From assembly GCA_963846715.1 (NCBI GenBank), contig CAWJXA010000004.1:310001-374000 (forward strand): DNA of 64,000 nucleotides. Reading direction: 5' to 3'. Numbering within the stretch: the stretch's first letter is position 1; each line of letters starts with the position of its first letter. Position numbers and translations under genes: made by a program. This stretch comes from Bog-257 sp963846715 (GTDB lineage Bacteria > Acidobacteriota > Terriglobia > Terriglobales > Acidobacteriaceae). The notes below the pieces were generated by a model. It had not been told where the DNA came from, did not search any database, and saw nothing but the letters and a program-made list of their open reading frames with translations. This document shows, in pieces, positions 8,908 through 18,668 of the stretch.

Positions 8908-10302
8908 TTGACCCACTTCCAACCAGAGATTGCTGCGCGATGCGGAGGCAAGTTGGCGATTGAAAGACCCGGTTTGACGCGCCGGGAAGTCCTATCGCTC
9001 CTGGCTAAAGGTGCACTGTGTTATCCGCTCTCTGGCTCTGCGGTAGCCGCTCTTGCAAGTAAGGCGCAGTCGTCCCAAGCCGTTCCTGCCGAGTGGCAAC
9101 TCACCAGCGAGGAGCTTCTGGAGGAGATTGTCAGCCGGGCCTTTCTGTTTTTCTGGAACGAAGCCGGAAAGCACACTGGACTGGTGCGGGACCGTGCCCT
9201 GGCCGACGGCGAACCAGACAAGAGACGCATTGCCAGTATTGCTGCCACCGGATTTGGCTTAGCAGCTCTGTGCATCGGCCACGAGCGAGGATATCTTCCC
9301 GCTCACCAGGTCCGCGCCCGCGTGGTCAATACCCTCACCTTTCTCTTGAACCATGTGGAGCACGTTAATGGAATTTTCTATCACTTCATCGATCTGAATA
9401 CCGGCCGTAGGGTGTTGATGTCGGAGGTCTCGCCCATCGACACCAGCATTCTCCTCTGCGGAGTGCTAACCGCGCGCGCCCATTTCCGCGACCCTGTAAT
9501 TTCCCGATTGGCAAACAATTTGTACGAGCGGGCGAACTGGCGCTGGGCGCTGAACGGAGGCAAGACCATCGCCATGGGCTGGACGCCAGAGTACAAGTTC
9601 ATCGGCGCGCGTTGGGACACCTACTGCGAGCTCATGATGATGTACCTGCTGGCCATTGCGGCGCCTATCTATAACATAAGCCCATCGGCATGGGACGCAT
9701 TTTCTCGGCCAACGATGGAGTTCGAGGGTTACAGCTACATCAGTGGAAAGGATCCACTGTTTGTCCACCAGTACTCGCACGCTTGGTTCGATTTTCGCAA
9801 CCAGCACGATGCGTACGCCGATTACTTTCAGAACTCAGCGACTGCAACGTACGTCCATCAGCAGTTTTGCCTTTCGCTCCGTTGGCGCTACCCCGCCTAT
9901 GAACAGAACGCCTGGGGCATCACCGCTTCCGATTCCCGGCTCGGTTACCAAATCTGGGGCGGACCGCCAGAGATCGGATATCCGGACGGCACCATCGTAC
10001 CCTGCGCCTCTGGAGGTTCAATCCCTTTTCAGCCACGCGAAACCATCGCCTGTCTTACGAATCTTTACAATCAGCATGGCTTGCGCGCGTGGAAGCGCTA
10101 CGGGTTTGTAGACGCGTTCAACTCTCTCACCGGCTGGACTGACCTGGACGTGATAGGGATCAACCTCGGGATCACGATGCTGATGGCGGAAAACTACCGG
10201 ACAGCATTCATATGGGAGAATTTTATGAAGAACCGCGAAGCCCAACACGCGATGAAGTTGGTGGGATTCCGGCCATCAGCGCCGGCCCCAACGAGCCCGT
10301 AA
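8908..10302 (+). CDS. Tat-exported glucoamylase-like (PF10091-type) glycoside hydrolase
   Basis: Exported alpha/alpha-barrel glycoside hydrolase-like protein, 464 residues. The N-terminus carries a twin-arginine signal (TRREVLSLLAKGALCYPLSG, RR at 25-26). The mature part shows the glucoamylase-like family pattern: RAFLFFWNEA, GLVRDRA, ASIAATGFGLAALCIG, GIFYHFIDLNTGRR, EVSPIDTSILLCGVL, HQYSHAWFDFRNQHDAYADYF and NAWGITASD. These recall the PF10091/GH144-type beta-1,2-glucan hydrolases of Bacteroidetes and Acidobacteria. The start is a TTG; no strong ribosome-binding site is seen. Substrate specificity (beta-1,2-glucan or another glucan) is inference. Confidence 0.8.
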   Translation: MTHFQPEIAARCGGKLAIERPGLTRREVLSLLAKGALCYPLSGSAVAALASKAQSSQAVPAEWQLTSEELLEEIVSRAFLFFWNEAGKHTGLVRDRALADGEPDKRRIASIAATGFGLAALCIGHERGYLPAHQVRARVVNTLTFLLNHVEHVNGIFYHFIDLNTGRRVLMSEVSPIDTSILLCGVLTARAHFRDPVISRLANNLYERANWRWALNGGKTIAMGWTPEYKFIGARWDTYCELMMMYLLAIAAPIYNISPSAWDAFSRPTMEFEGYSYISGKDPLFVHQYSHAWFDFRNQHDAYADYFQNSATATYVHQQFCLSLRWRYPAYEQNAWGITASDSRLGYQIWGGPPEIGYPDGTIVPCASGGSIPFQPRETIACLTNLYNQHGLRAWKRYGFVDAFNSLTGWTDLDVIGINLGITMLMAENYRTAFIWENFMKNREAQHAMKLVGFRPSAPAPTSP

Positions 10303-10340
10303 GGGTTGCAGAAATCCGTGAGCGCCCCCTTACCATGTCT

Positions 10341-10365
10341 CGGGTGCGCTTCTATTGCGCACCCG
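10341..10365. terminator. hairpin between convergent genes
   Basis: A 9-bp perfect stem (10341-10349 with 10357-10365) with a 7-nt loop separates the glucoamylase-like gene from the convergent Ig-lipoprotein gene. No T-run follows directly, so it is a weak terminator candidate. Confidence 0.4.
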
Positions 10366-10381
10366 GCATCGGCTACGAGTT

Positions 10382-13243
10382 TTAATTTGTCGACTTCCCA
10401 ATCGTGAATGTCGACAAGACCGGATTCGCATCGGTCGAGAGAATGCCTATCTTGGTCGGTGATACCAGGTACAGGATTCCTTGCAGAGTGCCACCTGGGT
10501 TCGAATAGACGAGCGCCCGGCCTGTGGAATCTACCTGGTAGGTAACGGCAAACTGGTTGGTCAGCGGACCACCCGGGCCGCTGGTGTCTTGCGAAGCATT
10601 GATGTTGCCATTCCCGTCAGCGAGCAACCAGGCAACCTGATTGGTCACGGTGGGTAAGTCAGGTGGGAATGTGCCTCCGACGTAGGACCCGATGACGGAA
10701 TTGTTGCCGATGGGTATGCCCGCCGCACCGGAATTTTGTGGCGTCAGCGTTCCCGCTGTTGCGTTGCCATCGGTGCCGAGCACGAAGGCCTGATTCAGAT
10801 TCGCCAGGTACAAGACCGGGGGAGTGCCGCCGAAGCCAGTCAAAGTCACCCGTCCATTAAACTGGTTAACTTTGTATTGGCCGGAGGTCACCTGCTGCTG
10901 GGCAAGCGTCCCGCCAGTATTCTGGTCGTACAACAGAGTGGCATTGCCAAAACCGTTTCCGTCGGCAGTGCCGTCGCCTGTAAACAACCCGGCAACGCCG
11001 ACGGCCTCCGGACTACCACCGTTGGGGTCAACCCCATTGGCCTGAAGAACGCTTGTGCCCTTCAGGGCTACGTTGGTGAAACCTGCGCCGGCCGTCACGG
11101 TACGTAACACCGAAAGCAGAATGGCAGGGGAAGTGGCCGACACTTGGTCGATGCTGACCTGTACCAGTTCGGTGGGAGACACGGCATAATAGCTGAAGTT
11201 CTGCGCCGGGCCACCATTCACGCTCAAGCTTGCCGTGCCGCGACCAGTATTGGGATCGGGCATGGAATAAGAACCGCTCAGTGCCGCCGTTGGAGTTACA
11301 GTGCCGCCGTCATTGATGTCAATGGCACCCGAGTTCAAGCCCCCCGTGGCTTTGGCCTGGAAGCCGCCGACGCTGGCATACCGATTTCCGCTCACGTCGA
11401 CTCCATTGGCCCCGAAAACAAAATTTCCACCGCTCAGATTGCCAACTGTCTGCGCCTTGATCGCACCAGAACCGTATACGTTCGGATTGGTGGGGTCGCT
11501 CTGAATCAGCCGGCCTCCGCCGCTGCTCTTGACCACGATGGCGAAGTTGATAGGGGGCCCGGCGGTCGGATTGAAGATCATAGTGCCGAGACCGCTTGCC
11601 GTGATGGAGTACGTTCCGGTGAAAGGCAGACTGGTTACTGGAACGCTGCCGGCCCCGTTTCCGTCGAGCAAGCCATTGCTGATGTTACCGTTGCCGTCAG
11701 CGGTCAGCCTGCCTGCAATGAAAACTGGAGTTGTAGTGTTGTAGCTGGTAAACGAGAACGCGTAATCGCCGGTCAAAGCCGCATTGGTGAGGGCCGGATT
11801 AATAAGGAGGGCAAGGGAGTGCGATAGGGCTGTGTGCGAAGCCGAATCCTGCACCGCCACCTGAATGGAATTGGTGTTGGTCGAGGTCGGCGTTCCCGAG
11901 ATGAGGCCGCTGCTGGGATCCAAAGTCAACCCGGCAGGCAGTGAACCAAAGTAGATCGACCAAGTGTACGGCGGAGTTCCGCCGGCAGCCGCGAGGGTAG
12001 CGTTGTAGGGCACCGACTGCGTGCCCGCAGGCAGCCCTATGGTTTCCACCAACAAGGGTCCGGCGTTAACGGTGAGTGTCAGGTCGGCAGTCGCCGTGTT
12101 CCTGGTGGGGCTGTCGCTGTCGGTCACCTGCACTGTGATGGGGAAGGTGCCGGTTGTGTTCGTTGTGCCGGAGATTACCCCCGTGCCGCTAAGCGTCAAG
12201 CCTGCGGGCAATGACCCGGCGGTAATGGACCAGGAATATGGCGGAACTCCGCCAGTGGCCGCCAACGGACCGTTGTAGTAAATGCCTTGGGTCGCAGCCG
12301 CCAGCGAACTGGTCGTGATCTGGAGCTGAGGCGTTGGGTCGATGGTAATCGTGAACGACCCGGTCGCGGTGGCAGGAGTTGTTTCTGAATCGACCACTTG
12401 CACCGTGATGGGATAACTGCCGGTCGTCGTAGGCGTTCCCGAGATTACGCCAGTGGCAGGAGTCAGAGTTAAGCCCGGCGGCAATGGTCCGCTAGTAAGG
12501 CTCCATCGGTAGGGCGCCGTCCCCCCGGTGACCATGAGTTGAGTGTCATAAAGGATCGACACGTAGCCAGTCGGCAGTGAGGTGTTGGTGATGGTCAGGA
12601 ACCCCTCGATGGCGATACTTAGCGGTGACGACGTCCCGGTCGCGGGCGGACTTTCCGAGTCGGCTACCAGGAGGGTAAAGGTCGAGGACCCGAGGGTGGT
12701 GGGCGTCCCCGAAATCGTGGCCGAGCCGTCCGGATTCGAAGTAAGGGCAAGTCCCGGAGGCAGAGTACCGCTGGACACGCTCCAGGTGTAGGGTAGTACC
12801 CCGCCAGTCGCCGTCACGGTGCCACTATACGCCATACCCACCGTACCGCCAGGAAGAGTTGCCGGGTTAATCGAGACCGCTCCGCGGACATTGATACTTA
12901 GCATCCTGGTTCCGGTAAGGCCATTTCCGTCCTTCACCTGTACCGTGAATGCTGAGGAGCCAATCGTCGTCGGAGTGCCAGTGATGTTGCCGCCGACGTC
13001 CATAGTCAGTCCGGCGGGCAGACTGCCGGAAACGATACTGAAGGCATAAGGCGACGTTCCGGTCCCTTGGGTCACGTGCACGGTGGCACTATAGGGTGCA
13101 TTGACGGCAGCAGACGGCAACGAGGATTCAAAGATCACCGGGGGATTGGAGGTAGCAGATTTGGAGCTGCCGCCACACGCTGCCAGAAACACACAGAGAA
13201 TAAGTGCCAATCCCAGTGCTGCAAACCCTTTGCCTGACCTCAT
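10382..13243 (-). CDS. putative-Ig (He_PIG) repeat lipoprotein
   Basis: Surface or periplasmic lipoprotein of 953 residues. The signal peptide ends in a lipobox (LAAC-GGS, Cys near 23). It is followed by about five cadherin/Ig-like He_PIG repeats of ~90 residues, each with Y-S/T-x-x-L/V-x-A-x-G-G-x-x-P-Y-x-W-S, G-x-L-P-x-G-L-T-L and I-S-G-T-P-T-x-x-G (about 35-480). The C-terminal half (about 490-950) is a beta-rich region with repeated DGNGN motifs, as in other acidobacterial proteins. It has a clear AAGGAGA ribosome-binding site. The role is probably adhesion or carbohydrate binding; the ligand is unknown. Confidence 0.85.
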   Translation of the reverse strand: MRSGKGFAALGLALILCVFLAACGGSSKSATSNPPVIFESSLPSAAVNAPYSATVHVTQGTGTSPYAFSIVSGSLPAGLTMDVGGNITGTPTTIGSSAFTVQVKDGNGLTGTRMLSINVRGAVSINPATLPGGTVGMAYSGTVTATGGVLPYTWSVSSGTLPPGLALTSNPDGSATISGTPTTLGSSTFTLLVADSESPPATGTSSPLSIAIEGFLTITNTSLPTGYVSILYDTQLMVTGGTAPYRWSLTSGPLPPGLTLTPATGVISGTPTTTGSYPITVQVVDSETTPATATGSFTITIDPTPQLQITTSSLAAATQGIYYNGPLAATGGVPPYSWSITAGSLPAGLTLSGTGVISGTTNTTGTFPITVQVTDSDSPTRNTATADLTLTVNAGPLLVETIGLPAGTQSVPYNATLAAAGGTPPYTWSIYFGSLPAGLTLDPSSGLISGTPTSTNTNSIQVAVQDSASHTALSHSLALLINPALTNAALTGDYAFSFTSYNTTTPVFIAGRLTADGNGNISNGLLDGNGAGSVPVTSLPFTGTYSITASGLGTMIFNPTAGPPINFAIVVKSSGGGRLIQSDPTNPNVYGSGAIKAQTVGNLSGGNFVFGANGVDVSGNRYASVGGFQAKATGGLNSGAIDINDGGTVTPTAALSGSYSMPDPNTGRGTASLSVNGGPAQNFSYYAVSPTELVQVSIDQVSATSPAILLSVLRTVTAGAGFTNVALKGTSVLQANGVDPNGGSPEAVGVAGLFTGDGTADGNGFGNATLLYDQNTGGTLAQQQVTSGQYKVNQFNGRVTLTGFGGTPPVLYLANLNQAFVLGTDGNATAGTLTPQNSGAAGIPIGNNSVIGSYVGGTFPPDLPTVTNQVAWLLADGNGNINASQDTSGPGGPLTNQFAVTYQVDSTGRALVYSNPGGTLQGILYLVSPTKIGILSTDANPVLSTFTIGKSTN

Positions 13244-13636
13244 CGGATCTCCTTGTGGACCTGGTGGTACGTATTTCTGCCCAGCTCAAATCGATATAAG
13301 CCGACTGGCATTTTACACGCCGAGCCGGAAAAATACTGTGAAGTGAGAGAACCTGCTAGTGTGCACCACTCTTCGACCAAAGCGGTTGCCGTCGTGCTGT
13401 GCGCGGCGCTTGGGTGGCAAGAATTGTTTGCCTATGGTAACCCGCGGAGCTCTAAATGCGCGAGTGGAAAGTGCAAGGCGTCTCGAAGCTCAAAGACTGT
13501 CCTGAGTGAGGCGTGGGCGGTCGGCCCCTGCCTTTTCGTCTGCTTACTGGGGCTTACAGTCACGGGCTAAAAATACTGCCGCCTCACGGCTCAGAGTTGG
13601 CAGGCACAGTGGATGTTGGATGGGAACCTCGGAGTC
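13244..13636. other. 393-bp intergenic region
   Basis: It lies between the 3' end of aceE and the start of the Ig-lipoprotein gene, both on the minus strand. Only the AAGGAG ribosome-binding site of the lipoprotein gene next to 13243 is clear. The short open frames on the plus strand show no recognisable protein. Confidence 0.4.
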
Positions 13637-15028
13637 TCACGCCGTCGCGGCGTCGATCTTCTCGCTGTCCACGCCGAGTTCGGCAAACGCCTTCTGGGCG
13701 CGCTGCACATCAAACTTTCCATCGCGGGCCAGCCGGGACAGCGCCGCCACCGCAATCGATTCGGCATTCACTTCGAAGTGCCGCCGCAGGTATTCGCGGT
13801 TATCGCTGCGTCCGAAGCCGTCGGTTCCCAGCGTCACCAGCCGTCCTTGAATCCACGGAGATAGCTGATCAGGAACCGACTTCATGTAATCGGTCGCGGC
13901 GATGATGGGACCGTCATTTCCGTCGAGTGCGGTCAGGATGTACGGCCGCTTCTCCGCTTGCGCGGGATGCAGTCGGTTCCAGCGTTCGATGGCCAACGCG
14001 TCGCGACGCAGCTCGTTATAACTCGTGACGCTCCACACGTCGGAGTGCACACCGTATTTCTCGGAGAGAATATTCTGGGCGCGCAACGCTTCGTTCAGCA
14101 TGGGCCCGCTGCCGAACAGTTGGACCGTCGCCTGGCCTTGCGGAGATGACCTGTACTTGTAAATGCCGCGCAGAATTCCTTCTTCCGCTCCGGCGGGCAT
14201 TTCCGGCATCGCATAGTCTTCGTTGTACAAAGTGATGTAATAGAAGCGGTCCTCGCCCGCTTGATACATGCGCCGCATGCCGTCCTGCACAATGACGGCG
14301 ATCTCGTAGACATACGCCGGATCGTAATTGTGGCAGGTTGGTACGGTGCTGGAAAGCACCAGGCTGTGCCCATCCTGATGTTGCAGACCTTCGCCCGCAA
14401 GGGTGGTTCTGCCTGCCGTGCCGCCCATCAGGAAGCCCTTGCCGCGAGCGTCGGCGAAGGCCCAAATCATGTCGCCGATGCGCTGGAACCCGAACATGGA
14501 GTAATAGGTGAAGAAGGGAACCATCGGCACTTTGTAGTTGGCGTATGCGGTTCCTGCCGCCGTGAACGACGCCATCGATCCGGCTTCGGTGATGCCTTCT
14601 TCCAGGATCTGGCCGTTCTTCTCTTCGCGGTAGTACAGCAGCATGTCCTGGTCGTGCGGTTTGTAGAGCTGGCCCTGGCTGGCGTAGATGCCGACCTGCC
14701 GAATGATGGACTCCATGCCGAAGGTACGCCCTTCGTCAGGAATAATGGGAACCACAAACCTGCCCATTGCCGGGTTTTTTAACAGCTGCCGCAACATGCT
14801 GACAAAGCCCATGGTGGTGGAGACGGGGCGGCCTTTCGATCCGGCCAGCGATTCTGCGAACTCACTTAGCGCCGGCGCCTGGAAGTTCGAGTCAGGCACA
14901 GACCGCACCGGCATATATCCACCGAGTTCTTTGCGACGCTCCCGCAGATAGGCGAGCTCCGGGCTGTTCGTCCGGCGGAAGATACAGCGAGCCATCGCGC
15001 GCCGCTTCTTCCGGGATCGGAATCTCAA
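13637..15028 (-). CDS. aceE: pyruvate dehydrogenase E1 (AceE), C-terminal half after frameshift
   Basis: C-terminal ~445 residues of the homodimeric E1 of the pyruvate dehydrogenase complex (pyruvate decarboxylation on thiamine diphosphate). It holds the Pyr-domain and transketolase C-terminal domain. Homology starts at SPELAYLRERRKELGGYMP and runs through KPHDQDMLLYYREEKNGQIL, EGLQHQDGHS and YITLYNEDYAMPEM to a normal end. The first ~20 codons before SPELAYL are in the wrong frame, so the methionine at 15028 is not a real start. Together with the upstream frame the gene would be about 898 residues, matching AceE length. See the frameshift finding at about 14966. Confidence 0.85.
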   Translation of the reverse strand: MRFRSRKKRRAMARCIFRRTNSPELAYLRERRKELGGYMPVRSVPDSNFQAPALSEFAESLAGSKGRPVSTTMGFVSMLRQLLKNPAMGRFVVPIIPDEGRTFGMESIIRQVGIYASQGQLYKPHDQDMLLYYREEKNGQILEEGITEAGSMASFTAAGTAYANYKVPMVPFFTYYSMFGFQRIGDMIWAFADARGKGFLMGGTAGRTTLAGEGLQHQDGHSLVLSSTVPTCHNYDPAYVYEIAVIVQDGMRRMYQAGEDRFYYITLYNEDYAMPEMPAGAEEGILRGIYKYRSSPQGQATVQLFGSGPMLNEALRAQNILSEKYGVHSDVWSVTSYNELRRDALAIERWNRLHPAQAEKRPYILTALDGNDGPIIAATDYMKSVPDQLSPWIQGRLVTLGTDGFGRSDNREYLRRHFEVNAESIAVAALSRLARDGKFDVQRAQKAFAELGVDSEKIDAATA

Positions 15029-16331
15029 AGCGCGAGCGGAAGGCGGTGAGGGCCTTGTCGGCGAGCTTCTTTTCCTGGTGGGTAGCGTTACGGGCCTCGG
15101 CTGAACCCAAGCCGTAACCCTTTACCGTATGCGCCAAAATGACCGTGGGGCCGCCGTGGTGTTCCACGGCACGCTTGTAGGCGTTGTAGACCTTTTGCGG
15201 ATCGTGGCCGCCGCGGGTGAGACGATGCAAGTCGTCGTCGCTCATGTCGGCGACCAATGCCAGAAGCTCGGGATATTTTCCGAAGAACTCCCGGCGAATG
15301 TACTCTCCGCCCTTGGCCTTGTAGCTCTGGTATTCGCCGTCAACCGCCTCTTCCATGCGCTTAATCAGAATGCCGGACTTGTCACGGGCAAACAACCGGT
15401 CCCAATCGGAACCCCATAGGACTTTGATGACGTTCCAGCCTGCGCCGCGGAAGGCGGCTTCCAGTTCGTTGATAATTTTTCCGTTGCCACGCACCGGCCC
15501 GTCCAGCCGCTGCAGGTTGCAGTTGATGACGAAGATCAGATTGTCGAGCTTCTCGCGCGAGGCCAAGGTCAGCGAGCCCATGGACTCAGGCTCGTCGGTT
15601 TCACCGTCGCCTACGAAAGCCCAAATCTTGCGCGGAGTCTGAGGGATGATTTCGCGGTTTTCCAGATAGCGCATGAATCGCGCCTGGTAGATGGCATTGA
15701 GCGGGCCGATGCCCATGGAAACGGTGGGGAAGCTCCAGAAATTGGGCAGAAGCCAGGGATGCGGATACGATGGCAATCCCGGGGCCCCGCGTAATTCATG
15801 GCGGAAATTCTTTACCTGCTCTTCAGTAAGACGTCCCTCCAGAAATGCGCGCGCATAAACTCCGGGTGACGAGTGACCCTGAAAGTAGATGAAATCGCCC
15901 GGCTGGTCGCCATACTTGGCGTGAAAGAAATGATTGAAACCGACCTCGAGCAACGTCGCCAGGGAGGAGTAAGTCGAAATGTGGCCGCCGATGCCTGCAT
16001 CTTTCTTGTTCTGGCGATGCACCATGGCCATCGCGTTCCAGCGGATTAAGCTCTTGATCCGCCGTTCCAGCAGGCGATCGCCGGGATACGGAACTTCATC
16101 CTCCACCCGGATCGTATTGACGTAGGGAGTGTTTAACTGTACGGGGACCTCGACACCCGACTCGCGGGCCCGTCCGATCAACGCATCAAGAAGCTCGCAT
16201 CCGCGGGTTGTGCCTTCACCCTCCACTACCTGATCGAAGGCTTCCAACCATTCTGCGACTTCCTCATCCGACTCAATGTCCGGTTGCGATGGAGACTCCA
16301 GTATTTCATTACTGATTTCTTGCGTTGCCAC
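14892..16331 (-). CDS. aceE: pyruvate dehydrogenase E1 (AceE), N-terminal half before frameshift
   Basis: N-terminal thiamine-diphosphate-binding half of AceE. The ThDP/Mg motif GDGETDEPESMG...INCNLQRLDGPVRGNGK is intact, as is the GHISTYSSLATLLEVGFNHFF region. It starts at GTG 16331 with AGAGG upstream. True homology ends at about GSLYLPPDE; the remaining ~20 residues to the stop are an out-of-frame tail. No aceF or lpd gene is next to it. A different two-domain E1 (alpha-beta fusion) is encoded at 31.7-33.9 kb, so loss of this gene might be tolerated, but the break may equally be an assembly error. Confidence 0.88.
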   Translation of the reverse strand: MATQEISNEILESPSQPDIESDEEVAEWLEAFDQVVEGEGTTRGCELLDALIGRARESGVEVPVQLNTPYVNTIRVEDEVPYPGDRLLERRIKSLIRWNAMAMVHRQNKKDAGIGGHISTYSSLATLLEVGFNHFFHAKYGDQPGDFIYFQGHSSPGVYARAFLEGRLTEEQVKNFRHELRGAPGLPSYPHPWLLPNFWSFPTVSMGIGPLNAIYQARFMRYLENREIIPQTPRKIWAFVGDGETDEPESMGSLTLASREKLDNLIFVINCNLQRLDGPVRGNGKIINELEAAFRGAGWNVIKVLWGSDWDRLFARDKSGILIKRMEEAVDGEYQSYKAKGGEYIRREFFGKYPELLALVADMSDDDLHRLTRGGHDPQKVYNAYKRAVEHHGGPTVILAHTVKGYGLGSAEARNATHQEKKLADKALTAFRSRFEIPIPEEAARDGSLYLPPDEQPGARLSAGASQRTRWIYAGAVCA

Positions 16332-16741
16332 ATTGACCTCTAAGATTGCAAGTTGACTGCTGTGCCGGGGACGCAGGCAATTTGGCTGCGGATATTGTGA
16401 ATACCAGGTCCCCGATTATTTAAGATGCGGATGATAACGAATCGCTTCTTCTTTCGGACCAGCCGCGAGAAAGGGAACTGACTGCGTCAAGACCCAACTT
16501 TCTGACGTGCGGTTAGCGATTGCCGCCAGCGTTATTTGACCGAGCGGCCGCGATTCAAGCTGTGGATAGCAACGGCCCCAAGGCGTCAGAAACGCTTTAT
16601 CACTTTCATTGCCACCCAGTTTAACGATGATTAATTTTATCAGAACATGAGGCGCCGGATGCCCGCTGGATTTGTTGAAATCTCTGCCGATGGGAGAAGC
16701 GCATGTGGGAACTTTAGCTCTTCAATAAGCCGCCAGCACAG
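16332..16741. other. 410-bp intergenic region between aceE start and intron A
   Basis: On the minus strand an AT-rich patch (CTGATAAAATTAATC, near 16640-16626) about 300 bp before aceE could contain its promoter. No gene was recognised. The segment from 16741 downward is the 3' exon side of intron copy A. Confidence 0.35.
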
Positions 16742-18611
16742 ATCGGCATAGGGGGGACGGTCACCCGTCCGCCCCTGCCACACCACCGTACATGCGGGTC
16801 CGCATACGGCGGTTCGGTTGGTTGAGTTACAGTTCCGACAAGCGTGGTAAGCCGAGCGAGTCGAAGTAGGCGACCGGAAAGGCGCCTTGCAAAGCGGGGC
16901 TGTTGGCCAACCGCCATGGGCCATGACGACTGAGAGCCGTTTGTGCCGCCAGTTTTAGGCCGACACCGCGTGCCATCAGCTTTCCGGTTCGGCGTACGCG
17001 CCACTGCTTCCAGATCACGGATCGCAGCCTGCGCCGCATCCACTGCTCCAGCCCACGCAGCACCGAGGGGGTTTGGCAGAATCCAAAGTAGCTCTTCCAG
17101 CCACGCAAGTAGCTGGCCAGCTCCTTCATCATCCGCGGCAGACTGATCCCTCGCGTCCGGCGCGTCAGTTCCCGGATTCGTTGCTTACAGCGGAGCAGGG
17201 CTTTCGGCGCGATGCGCCGTTTCGGCTTGGCTCCTGCCGTAAAACTAAAACCTAGAAACTTCCGCTCTTGCGGTCGCGCCACCGCGCTCTTCGACTGGTT
17301 GACCCTGAGCTTCAGTCGTCGCCGCAGGAAACTGGTCACGTTCTGCATGACTCGTTTCCCCGCCCGCTCGCTGGCCACGTAGATATTGCAATCATCCGCG
17401 TAGCGTACGAAGCAGTGCCGACGCCGCTCCAGCTCCCGGTCCAGTTCATCGAGCACCAGGTTCGACAGCAGCGGAGACAGTGGTCCTCCTTGCGGAGTAC
17501 CCTCCTCCACCGGACTCACCAGCCCGTTCTCCATCACGCCCGACTCCAGGAAGGCTCGCATCAGCTTGAGCATCCTCTTGTCGCTTACCCGTTGCGCTAT
17601 CGCCGCCATCAGTTTGTCGTGGTTCACTCGATCAAAGAACTTCTCCAGATCGAGGTCCACCACCCAGCGCTTACCCTCGGCGATATACTGCTGCGCCTTG
17701 GTCACCGCCTGATGCGCGCTGCGCCCGGGCCGAAAGCCGTGACTGTGTTCGGAGAACGTCGGGTCCCACTTGCTTTGCAAAACCTGCATCACCGCTTGCT
17801 GGATAAGACGATCCAGCACGGTTGGAATGCCCAGCTGGCGCACCCCGCCGTCCGGCTTGGGGATTTCCACCCGCCTCACCGGTTGCGGCTTGTAGCTCCC
17901 ACTCAGCAACTGTTCCCGAATCGCTGGCCAGTGCTGCTTCAGGTAGCCCGGCAACTCGCCGACCGTCATGCCGTCGATTCCCGGACTACCTTTGTTCGAC
18001 TTCACTCGCTTTAACGCCCGCAACAGGTTCTCTCTGCCGCAGACCTCTTCCATCACTTGCTCGCTGCTAACCGGGCTTTCGCACGCGCGTTTCGCCGTGG
18101 ACGTTTCGGTCCCTTCCCGCCGAGCCCTTGGAGCTTCACTCCTCCCCTCGTCGGTGAAGGCCAGCACCATCTGTAGCTGGTTCTTCTGCCGCTTGCCGCC
18201 CATCGAGTCCCGCCGGCTACTCGCCGCTCCTTCCGTTTGGGCCTTCGTCGTCGTGACGACTACTATGCCCGCTGCTGACTTCTGCGACGCGGTCAGAATG
18301 AATCGCTCCACCCTCAGTCCCGATTCCGGGACACGTCACAGATCTCCCGAGGTAAGCTCAACCGCCTTCAGCGCACAACCGCCGGATCTACCACCAGCAG
18401 CCTTGATGGACCTGGGCTTCGCGTCCTTTGGCCCGCTCGCCCGCTGCCGTAGGCCTCGTCATCCGGTTCTTGTTCATCGGCTCGCGCCTTTGCTCCACGC
18501 TTCTTTCAGGCCTCGCCTCACGACGGCGCCCTTGCGCTTTGCTATCACTTCTCCTCCATCAGGATGTGAAGAGGACTTCCACCTCCAAGCGGTTGATCAT
18601 GCTCGGCACAC
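16742..18611 (-). mobile_element. group II intron copy A (class C-like), 1870 bp
   Basis: Retroelement made of a ribozyme and a maturase gene. The 5' end (GTGTGCC at 18611-18605, matching the GUGYG rule) and the 3' end (...GCCGAT, ending at 16742) are set by comparison with the inverted copy at 20025-21894: similarity stops a few bases outside these points and both copies have exactly 1870 bp. Downstream of the maturase stop a domain V hairpin (GCCGTATGCGG...GCATGTACGG) and a domain VI stem are visible. The copy sits immediately after the terminator of erpA, the usual class C target. Confidence 0.9.
16827..18311 (-). CDS. ltrA: group II intron reverse transcriptase/maturase, copy A
   Basis: Intron-encoded protein of 494 residues that helps splicing and copies the intron into DNA. 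Reverse-transcriptase blocks are intact: GSPGIDGMT, PKPDGGVRQLGIPTVLDRLIQ, GFRPGRSAHQA, DLDLEKFFDRVNHD (219-232), GTPQGGPLSPLLSN (271-284) and the catalytic YADD (304-307). The maturase X domain follows (LRGWKSYFGFCQT). There is no HNH endonuclease domain at the C-terminus, consistent with class C introns. It starts at GTG, 300 bp inside the intron; the ATG at residue 37 is an alternative. The sequence is identical at protein level to copy B. Confidence 0.95.
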   Translation of the reverse strand: MERFILTASQKSAAGIVVVTTTKAQTEGAASSRRDSMGGKRQKNQLQMVLAFTDEGRSEAPRARREGTETSTAKRACESPVSSEQVMEEVCGRENLLRALKRVKSNKGSPGIDGMTVGELPGYLKQHWPAIREQLLSGSYKPQPVRRVEIPKPDGGVRQLGIPTVLDRLIQQAVMQVLQSKWDPTFSEHSHGFRPGRSAHQAVTKAQQYIAEGKRWVVDLDLEKFFDRVNHDKLMAAIAQRVSDKRMLKLMRAFLESGVMENGLVSPVEEGTPQGGPLSPLLSNLVLDELDRELERRRHCFVRYADDCNIYVASERAGKRVMQNVTSFLRRRLKLRVNQSKSAVARPQERKFLGFSFTAGAKPKRRIAPKALLRCKQRIRELTRRTRGISLPRMMKELASYLRGWKSYFGFCQTPSVLRGLEQWMRRRLRSVIWKQWRVRRTGKLMARGVGLKLAAQTALSRHGPWRLANSPALQGAFPVAYFDSLGLPRLSEL

Positions 18612-18645
18612 CAAAAACAAAGCCCTGTCGCCGGAGACAGGGCTT
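18612..18645 (-). terminator. erpA terminator, insertion site of intron A
   Basis: A 10-bp stem (18645-18636 with 18629-18620), a 6-nt loop and the T-rich tail TGTTTTTG read on the minus strand. The intron begins at the next base. This hairpin is both the transcription end of erpA and the recognition target of the intron. Confidence 0.85.
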
Positions 18646-18668
18646 ACTAAACTCGGTACAACGCGTAC

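Noticed and set aside
17268..18014. 248-residue frame opposite the intron maturase (also 20622-21368)
   Set aside because: Antisense shadow of the reverse transcriptase gene; it exists in both copies only because the introns are identical.
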